NCBI GenBank assembly: GCA_964554875.1
Contig: CAZKQJ010000003.1
Location: 1-64,000, forward strand
Length of the DNA: 64,000 bases
Direction: 5' to 3'
Origin: Marispirochaeta sp964554875
GTDB lineage: Bacteria > Spirochaetota > Spirochaetia > JC444 > Marispirochaetaceae
In this document: one piece after another, positions 26,032 to 34,375 of the stretch
Numbering within the stretch: the first letter of the stretch is position 1
Layout: every line of letters starts with the position of its first letter
The notes under the pieces: generated by a model
Database searches by the model: none
The model's input: the letters and a program-made list of their open reading frames with translations, nothing else
Told to the model about the DNA's origin: nothing
Translations under genes and position numbers: made by a program

Positions 26032-27039
26032 TCAAGTTCCTGTATAGCGGGTAATTTCTTTGGGGAGAAAACCGTAATACCGGAAGAAAGCTTTGGAAAA
26101 GGAACTGAAGCTGCTGTATCCAACGGCCAGGGCGACGCCTCCAACGCCAAGAGCGCCGTCGCTGAGCAGTTCAAGGGCCTTTTCCATGCGAAGCTGCCTC
26201 ACATAGGTAAAAATGGTCGTTCCGTACTGCCGGCGGAAGCCCTGTTTCAGTTTGGTGCTGTTCAGCCCTACTCTTCCGGCAAGTTCGCAGATGCAGGGAG
26301 GATCAAAGGCTTCCCGTTCGAGGATCTCTCTGGCTTCCTCGAGGTGCCTGCGGTCAAACTGGGAAAGGCGCACCGAAGGTACCGGTGCATCCTGGAACTG
26401 CAGAAATTCGTGTACACGTAATGCAAAAATCTCCATCAGCTTGGCCTCGACATAAAGCCTGAGAAGGGACCCGCCCAGCGGGCAGTGAAGGAGCTGAAAT
26501 ACAGCCAGTCGGGAATGCATCTGTGTTGGAGCAGGCAGAAAGGCCCGGTCAGCAGCCAGATTGAGCAGTATCTTCCGCAGGTCTCCCGCCCAGGAAATCT
26601 GCAGCTCGTTACTCAGTCTCCAGAAAAGTTCCTCGGTAATAAAAAGGCTGAACTCCTCCAGCTGTTCACCGGGCTGCATGTCGATTATTCCATAGGCTGG
26701 AGCGGAAAGAAGATACCCGTCCCATTGCCGCACATTCAGTCGTCCGGAAAAGCCGTCAACCGAAAATACCGATGGGCGTCTGGAAAGATGCAGCGTGAAT
26801 TTCATATACGTATCGGATGCCCGCACGACCACCCGGTTCGAGTCGGCAGCATCGGGCACGCAGAGGGTTCCGTATCCCAGGTCCTTGTTCAGGGAAACAA
26901 ACGACGCTTCCCCTTTCCCTATCTCTGTTGGTACCGGAAGAGAGATTTTCTTCAAGCCCCCTGAAGCCGGGGTATTCTCTGCAGCGGCGCTGAAGATAAT
27001 CTGGGAAGAAAAATCTGCCTGATCTGATGAACAGGGCAT
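26032..27039 (-). CDS. AraC-family transcriptional regulator (PchR-like)
   Basis: I start at the ATG for MPCSSDQADF, giving about 335 residues. The N-terminal ligand-binding part has no strong motif. The C-terminal ~100 residues are a double helix-turn-helix: ICELAGRVGLNSTKLKQGF, TIFTYVRQLRMEKALELL, and the family ending VALAVGYSSFSSFSKAFF then RYYGFLPKEI. The KLKQGFRRQYGTT spacing resembles PchR/siderophore-type AraC regulators. The lipoprotein pair upstream in coordinates is transcribed in the same direction but starts 70 bp beyond, so the relation is unclear. Confidence 0.87.
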   Translation of the reverse strand: MPCSSDQADFSSQIIFSAAAENTPASGGLKKISLPVPTEIGKGEASFVSLNKDLGYGTLCVPDAADSNRVVVRASDTYMKFTLHLSRRPSVFSVDGFSGRLNVRQWDGYLLSAPAYGIIDMQPGEQLEEFSLFITEELFWRLSNELQISWAGDLRKILLNLAADRAFLPAPTQMHSRLAVFQLLHCPLGGSLLRLYVEAKLMEIFALRVHEFLQFQDAPVPSVRLSQFDRRHLEEAREILEREAFDPPCICELAGRVGLNSTKLKQGFRRQYGTTIFTYVRQLRMEKALELLSDGALGVGGVALAVGYSSFSSFSKAFFRYYGFLPKEITRYTGT

Positions 27040-27094
27040 AGTATAAAGTATACACCAATTTCGGCATTGTGCAAAAAAAGGGAATGTCTTTGCC

Positions 27095-27246
27095 TTACGC
27101 GATCGGTATCGCCTTCTCCTTGGCACGGACAGCCAGATCCACTGCCTTGAAGGCGTGCGCCTGGGTCATGGCCGTTTCCGTCCGGTCCAGAGAGGATCAG
27201 GCTTTTCTTCTGGTGCGTAATTTTCTCCGTCGGCTTTTTGAATCAT
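27095..27246 (-). pseudogene. Gfo/Idh/MocA oxidoreductase remnant
   Basis: A ribosome binding site (GAGGAG) and ATG at 27244-27246 start MIQKADGENYAPEEKPDPL, like the N-terminus of one Gfo/Idh group. That frame stops soon. An overlapping frame then gives LDRTETAMTQAHAFKAVDL followed by AVRAKEKA and TAA at 27095-27097, like the C-terminus of the same family. The whole middle, including the Rossmann domain, is missing. I read this as an internal deletion of a dehydrogenase gene. The match is from memory of the family and should be treated as moderate evidence. Confidence 0.5.
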
Positions 27247-27280
27247 CTTTGAGGCTCCTCAGGATAAACCGGCTTACAGT

Positions 27281-28015
27281 TTACAATTCCTCCAGCCCGA
27301 ACTCCAGCTCGGAAACGCAGGTATCGTCGTAGTGGCTGCCATTGTACACATCCTCGATACGGATCTTTACCCCGTAAAACCCGTATATCTCCCGGAGCAA
27401 TCCCATGTTCAGGGGGTCCCGCCACGCACCCGCAGGGATTCCCAGATCATCGAGGGCCATGGCAAAAAGGTCAGGATAATCCGTGGAGAACTGCTCCAGG
27501 CTTTCCAGGTAAAATCTTCTCTGCAAATCTTCCAGACGATACAAGACGAGGGACTGTTCCTCCATGCTGTCCCGCAGTTCAAAGGTGCCGGGAATAACCT
27601 TTTCCCTGAGAAAATAGAGGGTATAGTCAAGCTCGGTCACAAGCCCCGGGGCCGTCATGCCGGCTACAAAGGAGACCGAGACTTCCCTGACACGATTGTT
27701 GCGCTCAAAGAGTCTGGGGGACCGGGCAAAACCGTTGACCACGCTTATGCGGCTGATCAGTCGCTGAGTCATGACTGTTACCGACTCCCCCACACCGCTG
27801 CCGGGAGCGCCTTCGACCCAGGGACTTGCAGTACTCCCGTCAAAGAGGGCTTCGGGGCCGTAGGTCACGCTCCTTCCTCCAACGGTTTCGGTCAGGGACG
27901 AACTGGCCCAGAAGGACCGGGAAGGTCCCACGGAAAACTCCTGCCACCCTCCGTTCTGTGCAAGGGCAGGGATAAGCAGGGCCGTCATGATGATAAGGAA
28001 AAATAACTTCTTCAT
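27281..28015 (-). CDS. Exported protein with NADase-type glycan-binding (discoidin-like) domain
   Basis: A 244-residue protein with a signal peptide (MKKLFFLIIMTALLIPALA). The following domain has ALFDGSTASPWVEGAPGSG, GESVTV, VVNGFARSPRLFERNNRVRE and later KIRIEDVYNGSHYDDTCVSE, the pattern of galactose-binding-like domains found with bacterial NADase proteins. It probably binds carbohydrate outside the cytoplasm. An extra helical insertion (about residues 150-205) is not explained. Its ATG overlaps the stop of the preceding gene by 4 bp. Confidence 0.7.
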   Translation of the reverse strand: MKKLFFLIIMTALLIPALAQNGGWQEFSVGPSRSFWASSSLTETVGGRSVTYGPEALFDGSTASPWVEGAPGSGVGESVTVMTQRLISRISVVNGFARSPRLFERNNRVREVSVSFVAGMTAPGLVTELDYTLYFLREKVIPGTFELRDSMEEQSLVLYRLEDLQRRFYLESLEQFSTDYPDLFAMALDDLGIPAGAWRDPLNMGLLREIYGFYGVKIRIEDVYNGSHYDDTCVSELEFGLEEL

Positions 28016-28671
28016 TGCAAACCTTCCTTTTTACGTAATTCATTTTTTGTATCCTCGGAATATAGTCGGTATTCGGTTTGTGCCAGACCTTTCAATCCGG
28101 CTTCATGTTTATCCATAGCGGCGAGTATTTCTCCGGCTTCCGCCTGATCGAGATCCAGCCAGTGGATAATCTCTTTTCGGTACTGGTAGTCCCCTTCAAG
28201 TTCGATCAGGTCTTTAATCAATTTTCTTCTGCTTTTATTGCTGTAATCCACGGGAGACGGAAGTCCAAGCGCAGAAGGGCCGAGCTCCCGAATAAGCTGG
28301 CTGATGCGGTTTACATCGAAATCCTCGTGTTCTTCATAACCGGAGAAAAGGCTCTCCTCGAGGGAATAGAGTCGGGAACTGGAAACCCGGGTATCGCTGA
28401 TCCGCCGGGACCGGAATTCTCCATCCTGATCCAGACTCACCTGAAAAACCCCTTCGGCAACAGTTCGTGAAAGCCCTCCATCGGGGAATCGGCTGATCCC
28501 CGTGGGTTTTTTAAAGAGATGATAATTAACCAGAAAACTGACATCATCCCCGACTCTGTACCCCTTTCCAGCCTTGAATGATGTATAGACCTCTTCCGTG
28601 GAACCACCGGCTGCGGCGGAAAGAGTAAACACAGTCAAAAATAGTACAGCCATGACATTTTTCTTTGCCAT
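28012..28671 (-). CDS. Exported protein of unknown function
   Basis: A 219-residue protein with a signal peptide (cleavage near AAAGGSTEE). I do not recognise a domain. The mature part is hydrophilic, with a beta-rich first third (YRVGDDVSFLVNYHLF) and a helical second half rich in charged residues. It is translationally coupled (4-bp overlap) to the galactose-binding-like protein downstream, which suggests a shared role in the envelope. It diverges from the plus-strand operon starting at 28746. Confidence 0.6.
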   Translation of the reverse strand: MAKKNVMAVLFLTVFTLSAAAGGSTEEVYTSFKAGKGYRVGDDVSFLVNYHLFKKPTGISRFPDGGLSRTVAEGVFQVSLDQDGEFRSRRISDTRVSSSRLYSLEESLFSGYEEHEDFDVNRISQLIRELGPSALGLPSPVDYSNKSRRKLIKDLIELEGDYQYRKEIIHWLDLDQAEAGEILAAMDKHEAGLKGLAQTEYRLYSEDTKNELRKKEGLQ

Positions 28672-28745
28672 TACTCCCAGTATAGCACACCTCTGCCAAT
28701 ATCCGTGGTATACTTGGTATCATAAAAACAATGGGGGAGGATGGC

Positions 28746-29231
28746 ATGGATATCGAAACTGCCTCCGGACACGCAAAGCAAAATGTTACGGCGAAAGAAC
28801 TGCAGGAGGCTCTCGAAGGATTAAACAAAGAGAACAACTTTCTCATTCTGTCGAACGGCGGTGATTACATTCAGTGTGCCGTATCGGATTCCGGTTTCTT
28901 CGCCGAGTACCAGGACAAAAGCGGCCACTACAGCAGCGAGGACGGCCTGTCCGCGGACACAATTGAAAACCTCTTCACCGCGTATCTGTCAAGGTCCGAT
29001 ACGTGGCGCGACCTGGCAAGCTGGGAAGCCGTATCAGACTCCGACGGAGACGACCAGTCGGCCGGATCGGAGGGAAACGCCGGCAGTTTTACCGATTCTC
29101 TCAAGAAGGACCTGTCTCCGGGAAAACTCTTTGATTCGGTTAAGCGACAGGTATCCAGGGAAATAAGCCGGGGTGTATCGCGAAAAACATCGGGGACTGT
29201 GGGCCGGATGATTCGGAAATTCTTCAAGTAA
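28746..29231 (+). CDS. Conserved-looking cytoplasmic protein of unknown function
   Basis: About 161 residues from ATG 28746, which has GGGGGAGG upstream. The first ~95 residues form a compact domain (TAKELQEALEGLNKEN, YIQCAVSDSGFFAEYQDKSG, LSADTIENLFTAYLSRSDTW). An acidic linker follows, then a basic amphipathic tail (VSREISRGVSRKTSGTVGR) that resembles the C-terminal tail of HerA-like DUF853 proteins. I do not know its function. It starts a tightly spaced operon with the flavodoxin gene 13 bp downstream. Confidence 0.6.
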   Translation: MDIETASGHAKQNVTAKELQEALEGLNKENNFLILSNGGDYIQCAVSDSGFFAEYQDKSGHYSSEDGLSADTIENLFTAYLSRSDTWRDLASWEAVSDSDGDDQSAGSEGNAGSFTDSLKKDLSPGKLFDSVKRQVSREISRGVSRKTSGTVGRMIRKFFK

Positions 29232-29244
29232 GCAGGGCCGGGCC

Positions 29245-29733
29245 ATGAATGTTCTGATTGTCTATGATTCCTTCTTTGGGAATACCGAAAAGCTCGCCCG
29301 GGCTATGGAGAGCGCCCTGAAAAACGACCCGCGGATACAGCAGCTTACTGTCCTGAAGGCGAAGGAGGCACAAAAGGCTGCCATGGAGAATTTCGACCTG
29401 CTTATTGTCGGCTCCCCTACCAGGGCTTTCCGGCCTTCCCAGGAAATAACCGGGTATCTAAAGCAGATACCTTCCGGAGGTCTGAGCGGAATAAAGGCGG
29501 CTGCTTTTGATACGGGTATTCCTCTGGAGGACGTCAGTCCCAATTTTTTAAAGTTCTTCGTCCAGCTTTTCGGCTATGCGGCTAAACCTATTGCCGCAGG
29601 GCTGGCAAAAAAAGGCGGCAAACTGGTCATGCCCCCGGAAGGTTTCATGGTGAAGGACTCCGAGGGTCCCCTCAGGGACGGCGAGGTGGACCGGGCGGCC
29701 CAATGGGCCCGGAAGTGTATCGGGGAGGATTAA
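29245..29733 (+). CDS. Flavodoxin-family protein
   Basis: A 162-residue flavoprotein. The FMN phosphate loop YDSFFGNTEKLA is at residues 8-19, and FDLLIVGSPTRAF provides the second binding loop. The short-chain flavodoxin length fits. Flavodoxins carry electrons at low potential; the partner is not evident. It is the second gene of the operon, 12 bp before the PIMT gene. Confidence 0.87.
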   Translation: MNVLIVYDSFFGNTEKLARAMESALKNDPRIQQLTVLKAKEAQKAAMENFDLLIVGSPTRAFRPSQEITGYLKQIPSGGLSGIKAAAFDTGIPLEDVSPNFLKFFVQLFGYAAKPIAAGLAKKGGKLVMPPEGFMVKDSEGPLRDGEVDRAAQWARKCIGED

Positions 29734-29745
29734 AGGAGACGGAAC

Positions 29746-30492
29746 ATGAGTGGCAGAATGCACCGTCTGGCTCTTCCTGTGTTCACTGCTGCCGTTCTTC
29801 TGACAGCGGCCTTTTCCCAGTCAGGCGGGGATCATTTCCAGGAGCTCCGCAAGCGGATGGTCCGGGAAATTATTCAGGACGCCCGCATGACTGCCTCCTA
29901 CACCGGCAAAGAAAATCTTGATGAATCCGTACTTGAGATCCTGAGAACGGTTCCCCGGCACCTTTTTGTTCCGGAGCACCTCAGGGGGAGGGCCTATCAG
30001 AACCGTCCCCTGCCGATCGGTTACGGTCAGACAATCTCTCAACCCTATATTGTCGCCCTTATGACGGACCTGTTGGAACTGGAAGCTTCCGACCGCGTTC
30101 TGGAGATCGGGACCGGATCCGCCTACCAGGCGGCGGTACTGGCCGAACTGGCTGCCCGGGTGTACACCCTGGAGATCATCCCGGAACTGGCGAAAAGTGC
30201 CGGACAGCGCCTGGCAGATCTGGGATACGACACTGTTACGGTTCTGCAGCAGGACGGCTATTACGGCCTTGCCGGAGAAGCCCCCTTTGATGCCATTCTC
30301 GTCACCGCAGCGGCCACACATATTCCCCCTCCTTTGGTGGAGCAGCTGAAACCCGGGGGCCGCATGGTCATTCCCGTGGGCGGTCCCTTTATGACCCAGG
30401 AGCTGATCCGTCTGCGAAAGAAGGGGGACGGAAGCATCAGTACCGAATACCTGCTCCCGGTGGCATTCGTTCCCCTTACCGGAGGCCATTGA
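29746..30492 (+). CDS. pcm: Protein-L-isoaspartate O-methyltransferase with signal peptide
   Basis: A 248-residue PIMT. The catalytic core is clear: VPRHLFVPEHLRGRAYQ, GYGQTISQPYIVA (the PIMT hallmark), SAM motif VLEIGTGSAYQAAVLAEL and VTAAATHIPPPLVEQLKPGG. It repairs isoaspartyl residues in damaged proteins. The unusual point is an N-terminal hydrophobic segment (ALPVFTAAVLLTAAFSQ) that looks like a signal peptide, implying action outside the cytoplasm, where SAM is normally absent. It could instead be a membrane anchor. The next gene starts 7 bp downstream. Confidence 0.88.
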   Translation: MSGRMHRLALPVFTAAVLLTAAFSQSGGDHFQELRKRMVREIIQDARMTASYTGKENLDESVLEILRTVPRHLFVPEHLRGRAYQNRPLPIGYGQTISQPYIVALMTDLLELEASDRVLEIGTGSAYQAAVLAELAARVYTLEIIPELAKSAGQRLADLGYDTVTVLQQDGYYGLAGEAPFDAILVTAAATHIPPPLVEQLKPGGRMVIPVGGPFMTQELIRLRKKGDGSISTEYLLPVAFVPLTGGH

Positions 30493-30499
30493 AAGGATT

Positions 30500-32875
30500 T
30501 TGAGCCGCCCCAGCCCTTTTCATTTATATCTGTCTCTTGCCATGGTCAGTGCCGCGGCCCTGGGTTTTGAGCTCCTTTTGATGCGCTATTTCGCCCTCTC
30601 CTACGGTTCCCACTTTGCCTCATCCATTATCAGCATGGCCCTCCTGGGGATCGGGACGGCCGGTTCGGTGCTGCAGATATTGCGGAACACGCTTCTCCCC
30701 CGTTTTCACCGCCTTTTTCCATCAGCCGCTGCTCTCCTCGGCCTGAGCATGGTAAGCGTCATAATCATGGTCCGTCAGGTCCCCTTTAATCCCGGCGAGC
30801 TGACCTGGGCGCAATCCCAGTGGCTGTTTCTCGTACTCAATTACCTGCTTTTTGCCCTGCCCTTCTTCTTTTCAGGATTCTGTACCGCCATTGCCCTGGC
30901 CTCAGGAGAGTTTCCCCCGGGAAAACTCTACCGCGCAGATTTGCTCGGCGCCTGCGCGGGAGGGCTCGGCGTATTGGCGGCTTTGAGCCTGCTGCCTCCC
31001 GAGGAGGTACTCCGCCTGCTGGCCATGCTCTCTCTTGCCGCCGCTGCGGTTGCAGGTTTCTACTTCCGGACTTCCCGCCGGAGCAAACAGCTGACTGCAG
31101 GAACACTGCTGGCAGCTGTTTTTCTTCTGTTCCTGCCTTCACAGCTGCTGCGTCCCCTTCTGTCGGATTACAAGGACCTCGCGCGTCTTGGGCATTTGCC
31201 GGGAACGCGAATCATGACGGGGACCGATTCCCCCCTTGGACGAATCGACATCGCAGAATCACCGGAAAGTCCCGTCCGTTCTGCGCCGGGACTCAGCCCT
31301 CTCTGTCCCCATCCGGTGCCTGTCCGTGCGGGCATCTATCTTGATGCCGACCTTTACGGGGCCCTCTATTCACCGGAGAAGGATACCTCGTATCTTGACT
31401 GCCTGTCGGCAAAACTTGCCTTTCTCTACCTGAAGGAACCCAGGGTCTTTATAAAGAATATCTTCGCCTCCGCGGAACTGATGGAACTGGCTTTGGTAGA
31501 GAAGGCTTCTTCCGTAAGCGGGAGTTACGAGCATTTCTCCCTGCCGGAACTGGCACAGCAGATACGTCCGGGAACAGGTCAGGAGGAACATGGATGGGAT
31601 GCGGTACTTCTTGAGCAGGGACTGGCCCGGACGGTGCTCTCCCGGCCAAAACGGGGTGCAACTGCAGAATATGATCTGATTACCTTCTGGCTCAGCGGGT
31701 CGGGCGCAGCCTCCCTGGGGCATTCCGCCATAGATGAGCAGTTTGATCTTACCGTCGAGTCTCTCGGATTAATGCTGTCCAGACTCAGCAGAACAGGCAT
31801 TCTGATGATAAGCAAGTGGCGGCACCGGCCACCCTACGAGACCCTGAAGTTCATCGCCGCCCTTGACGCGGCTGTCCCGGAAGAACAGATAGGGCGCAAT
31901 CTTCTTGTTATCTCCGCTCCCAGCACCTATACCCTGCTCTACCGGAAAAGCCCCTGGAGCCGGAAGGATATCACAACAGCCCTGGACTTCTGCTCATCCC
32001 GCGGCTTCATGCTGGAATATCCGGCTGGTCCGGACAATCCTGCCGAGGCGCAGAGCCTGGCAGCCCAGGTTGATCAGATTACCGGACCGGAAGCAGCGGA
32101 TTTCAGAAAACGATACAAGTTTTACCTTGAAGCGCCGACAGACAACCGCCCCTTTTTCGGACGCTTCTTCCGCTGGAGCTCCGCGCCGGAACTGTTAAAG
32201 CTGAGAAGAGCCGGAGGCTCGGCCCTGCTGCAGTGGGGATATCTTACAAAGGCCGCCACTCTGGTACTTGCCGTGCTGGCAGGGGCCGTACTGATACTGC
32301 TTCCTCTGCTTCTTCGGCACCGCGAAGCCGCCTTCCGCGGCATGCGGAGCCGGGTAATCCTCTACTTCAGTGCTCTGGGTCTTGCTTTTCTGTTTGTGGA
32401 GCTTATGCTTATTCATCTTTTTACCCTGTTCCTGGGGCATCCTTTTCTCTCCGCAGGAGTGGTAATGGTTGCCTTCCTCCTGTGGGCCGGAATCGGCAGC
32501 GGGCTGTCCCGACATTTCAGTCCCCACAAGGCCCTGTTCTGTATTGGTATTGTGCTGGGATCATATCTGCTGGGACTCCCACCCCTGCTGCGCGCCCTTG
32601 CCTTCCTGTCTGCCCCCTCCAGGCTGGCTCTTACCCTGGTACTCTGTTTTCCCCCGGCCTTCTTTATGGGCATGCCCTTCCCTCAGGGGATTGAGCGGCT
32701 TCAGTCCGTACTGCCCGCTGCAGTACCCTGGGCCTGGGCGATCAACGGCGTGGCCTCGGTGGCAAGTCCCCTATTAGCAGCGGTTCTGGCAATCCATATG
32801 GGCTTCGGTTTTGTGCTTGCCGGGGCGATTCTTCTCTATATCGGGGCTTTCCTTTCCGCTCCGGGGAATGTCTAG
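30500..32875 (+). CDS. Polytopic membrane protein with spermidine-synthase-like domain
   Basis: A 791-residue protein starting at TTG with AAAGGA upstream. The first ~205 residues have about six membrane segments, starting YLSLAMVSAAALGFELLLMR, typical of membrane-bound spermidine synthase relatives. The middle ~350 residues are a soluble Rossmann-like region (DSPLGRIDIAESP, and ILMISKWRH). The last ~210 residues again contain several membrane segments. Members of this group lack proven activity; no polyamine gene is nearby. The stop overlaps the convergent rtcB stop by 4 bp. Confidence 0.72.
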   Translation: MSRPSPFHLYLSLAMVSAAALGFELLLMRYFALSYGSHFASSIISMALLGIGTAGSVLQILRNTLLPRFHRLFPSAAALLGLSMVSVIIMVRQVPFNPGELTWAQSQWLFLVLNYLLFALPFFFSGFCTAIALASGEFPPGKLYRADLLGACAGGLGVLAALSLLPPEEVLRLLAMLSLAAAAVAGFYFRTSRRSKQLTAGTLLAAVFLLFLPSQLLRPLLSDYKDLARLGHLPGTRIMTGTDSPLGRIDIAESPESPVRSAPGLSPLCPHPVPVRAGIYLDADLYGALYSPEKDTSYLDCLSAKLAFLYLKEPRVFIKNIFASAELMELALVEKASSVSGSYEHFSLPELAQQIRPGTGQEEHGWDAVLLEQGLARTVLSRPKRGATAEYDLITFWLSGSGAASLGHSAIDEQFDLTVESLGLMLSRLSRTGILMISKWRHRPPYETLKFIAALDAAVPEEQIGRNLLVISAPSTYTLLYRKSPWSRKDITTALDFCSSRGFMLEYPAGPDNPAEAQSLAAQVDQITGPEAADFRKRYKFYLEAPTDNRPFFGRFFRWSSAPELLKLRRAGGSALLQWGYLTKAATLVLAVLAGAVLILLPLLLRHREAAFRGMRSRVILYFSALGLAFLFVELMLIHLFTLFLGHPFLSAGVVMVAFLLWAGIGSGLSRHFSPHKALFCIGIVLGSYLLGLPPLLRALAFLSAPSRLALTLVLCFPPAFFMGMPFPQGIERLQSVLPAAVPWAWAINGVASVASPLLAAVLAIHMGFGFVLAGAILLYIGAFLSAPGNV

Positions 32876-34326
32876 CCTTTTATATTTCCCACGGGCACCA
32901 GCTTCGCCACCGGAGCGCTCAATCCCGCCGCTTCGGTGGCCCGGACCACCTCGTCGATGTCCTTGTAAGCCCCCCCCGCCTCTTCGGCCAGAACTCCCCG
33001 GGAGGCTGTACGGATATAAATATCCTCCTGCTCCAGCCGTTTCTCAATTTCGTCGATGCTGAACTGTTTTTTTGCCTGCCTGCGCCCCATGACGCGACCG
33101 GAACCATGGGCGGTACTGAAAAAACTCCTGCTTCCCCCGTAAACACCGGTAAGCAGCCAGGATCCGGTCTCCATGCTGCCTCCGATAATCACTGGCTGAC
33201 CGGTCTTACGGTATTCCGCGGGGAGATCACCACTTCCCGGAGGCAGGGCCCGGGTGGCCCCTTTGCGGTGGACCAGAACGCGCTTCCTAACCCCGTCCAC
33301 AAGATGGGTCTCCTCCCTGGCGGTATTGTGGGTTACATCGTACACCTGCCGAAGGCCCAGTTCTGCCGGATCCTTACCGAGAACCTCGGAGAAGACCTCC
33401 CGAAGCAGATGCAGAATTATCTGTCGATTGGCAAAGGCCATATTGGCCGCACAGCACATGGCCCTGTAATAAGCCTGACCCTCCGGCGCGGCAAAGGGCG
33501 CACAGGCAAGTTCGCGATCATTAACGGATATTCCGTATTCTGCATGGCCAATCTTGGTAAAGCGTTTCAAATAATCCGAGGCTATCTGATGGCCGAATCC
33601 CCGGCTTCCGCAGTGAAACATCACCATCACCTGGTTCGGCCGTTCAATTCCAAATACAGCGGCTACATCAATGTCCCGCAGGTTCTCGGGTTTAGCCACC
33701 TGAATCTCAAGATAGTGGTTACCCGAACCCAGGGTGCCGACCTGGGTACGTCCCCGGTCCCGGGCTTCTCTGCTGACTGCGGAGATATCCGCATCATCCA
33801 TGCAGCCCTCTTCCTCCGTCCGTGCCAGGTCCTCCTGAGTGGCATACCCCTTCCTGAGGCACCATCGGGCACCCTGGTGGCACAGGTCACTGAACTCGCT
33901 GTCGGAGAGATTCAGAGCACCTTCTCCACCGACACCGGTGGGAATCCTGCTGTACAACCGGTCCACAATCTTACGAAGATTCGGCCGCAGTTCTTCCCAG
34001 GTCAGAGAGCTTGTTACCAGACGCATCCCGCAGTTTATGTCATAGCCGATTCCCCCGGGGGAGATAATTCCCTCCTCGGCATCAAAAGCTGCAACCCCGC
34101 CGATGGGAAAACCGTAGCCCTTGTGTCCGTCGGGCATACACCAGGCCTGCCTCAGGATACCGGGAAGCGAAGCCACGTTGCTTATCTGATCGAAGACCGC
34201 ATCATCCATTCCGCCGAGGAGTCTCTCCGTGGCAACAATGTTGACGGGGACCTGCATTCCCTTTTTATAGGATACCGGCAGCTCCCAGAGGGCTGCTTCC
34301 AGCTGCCGCAGTCCATTCCGCTTCAT
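32872..34326 (-). CDS. rtcB: RtcB 3'-phosphate/5'-OH RNA ligase
   Basis: A 484-residue RNA ligase of the normal RtcB length. Metal and active-site motifs in view: CMPDGHKGYGFPIGG (63-77), GIGYDINCGMRLV with metal-binding Cys99, MVMFHCGSRGFGHQI, HRKGATRALPPG, and STAHGSGRVM, whose His is the guanylylation site in the family. It joins 2',3'-cyclic-phosphate or 3'-phosphate ends to 5'-OH ends in RNA repair using GTP and manganese. No archease or rtcA gene is adjacent. Confidence 0.95.
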   Translation of the reverse strand: MKRNGLRQLEAALWELPVSYKKGMQVPVNIVATERLLGGMDDAVFDQISNVASLPGILRQAWCMPDGHKGYGFPIGGVAAFDAEEGIISPGGIGYDINCGMRLVTSSLTWEELRPNLRKIVDRLYSRIPTGVGGEGALNLSDSEFSDLCHQGARWCLRKGYATQEDLARTEEEGCMDDADISAVSREARDRGRTQVGTLGSGNHYLEIQVAKPENLRDIDVAAVFGIERPNQVMVMFHCGSRGFGHQIASDYLKRFTKIGHAEYGISVNDRELACAPFAAPEGQAYYRAMCCAANMAFANRQIILHLLREVFSEVLGKDPAELGLRQVYDVTHNTAREETHLVDGVRKRVLVHRKGATRALPPGSGDLPAEYRKTGQPVIIGGSMETGSWLLTGVYGGSRSFFSTAHGSGRVMGRRQAKKQFSIDEIEKRLEQEDIYIRTASRGVLAEEAGGAYKDIDEVVRATEAAGLSAPVAKLVPVGNIKG

Positions 34327-34375
34327 ACATGAATTTTACTCCTCCGGACAGCGATAAATCAAGTTGAATACTCTT

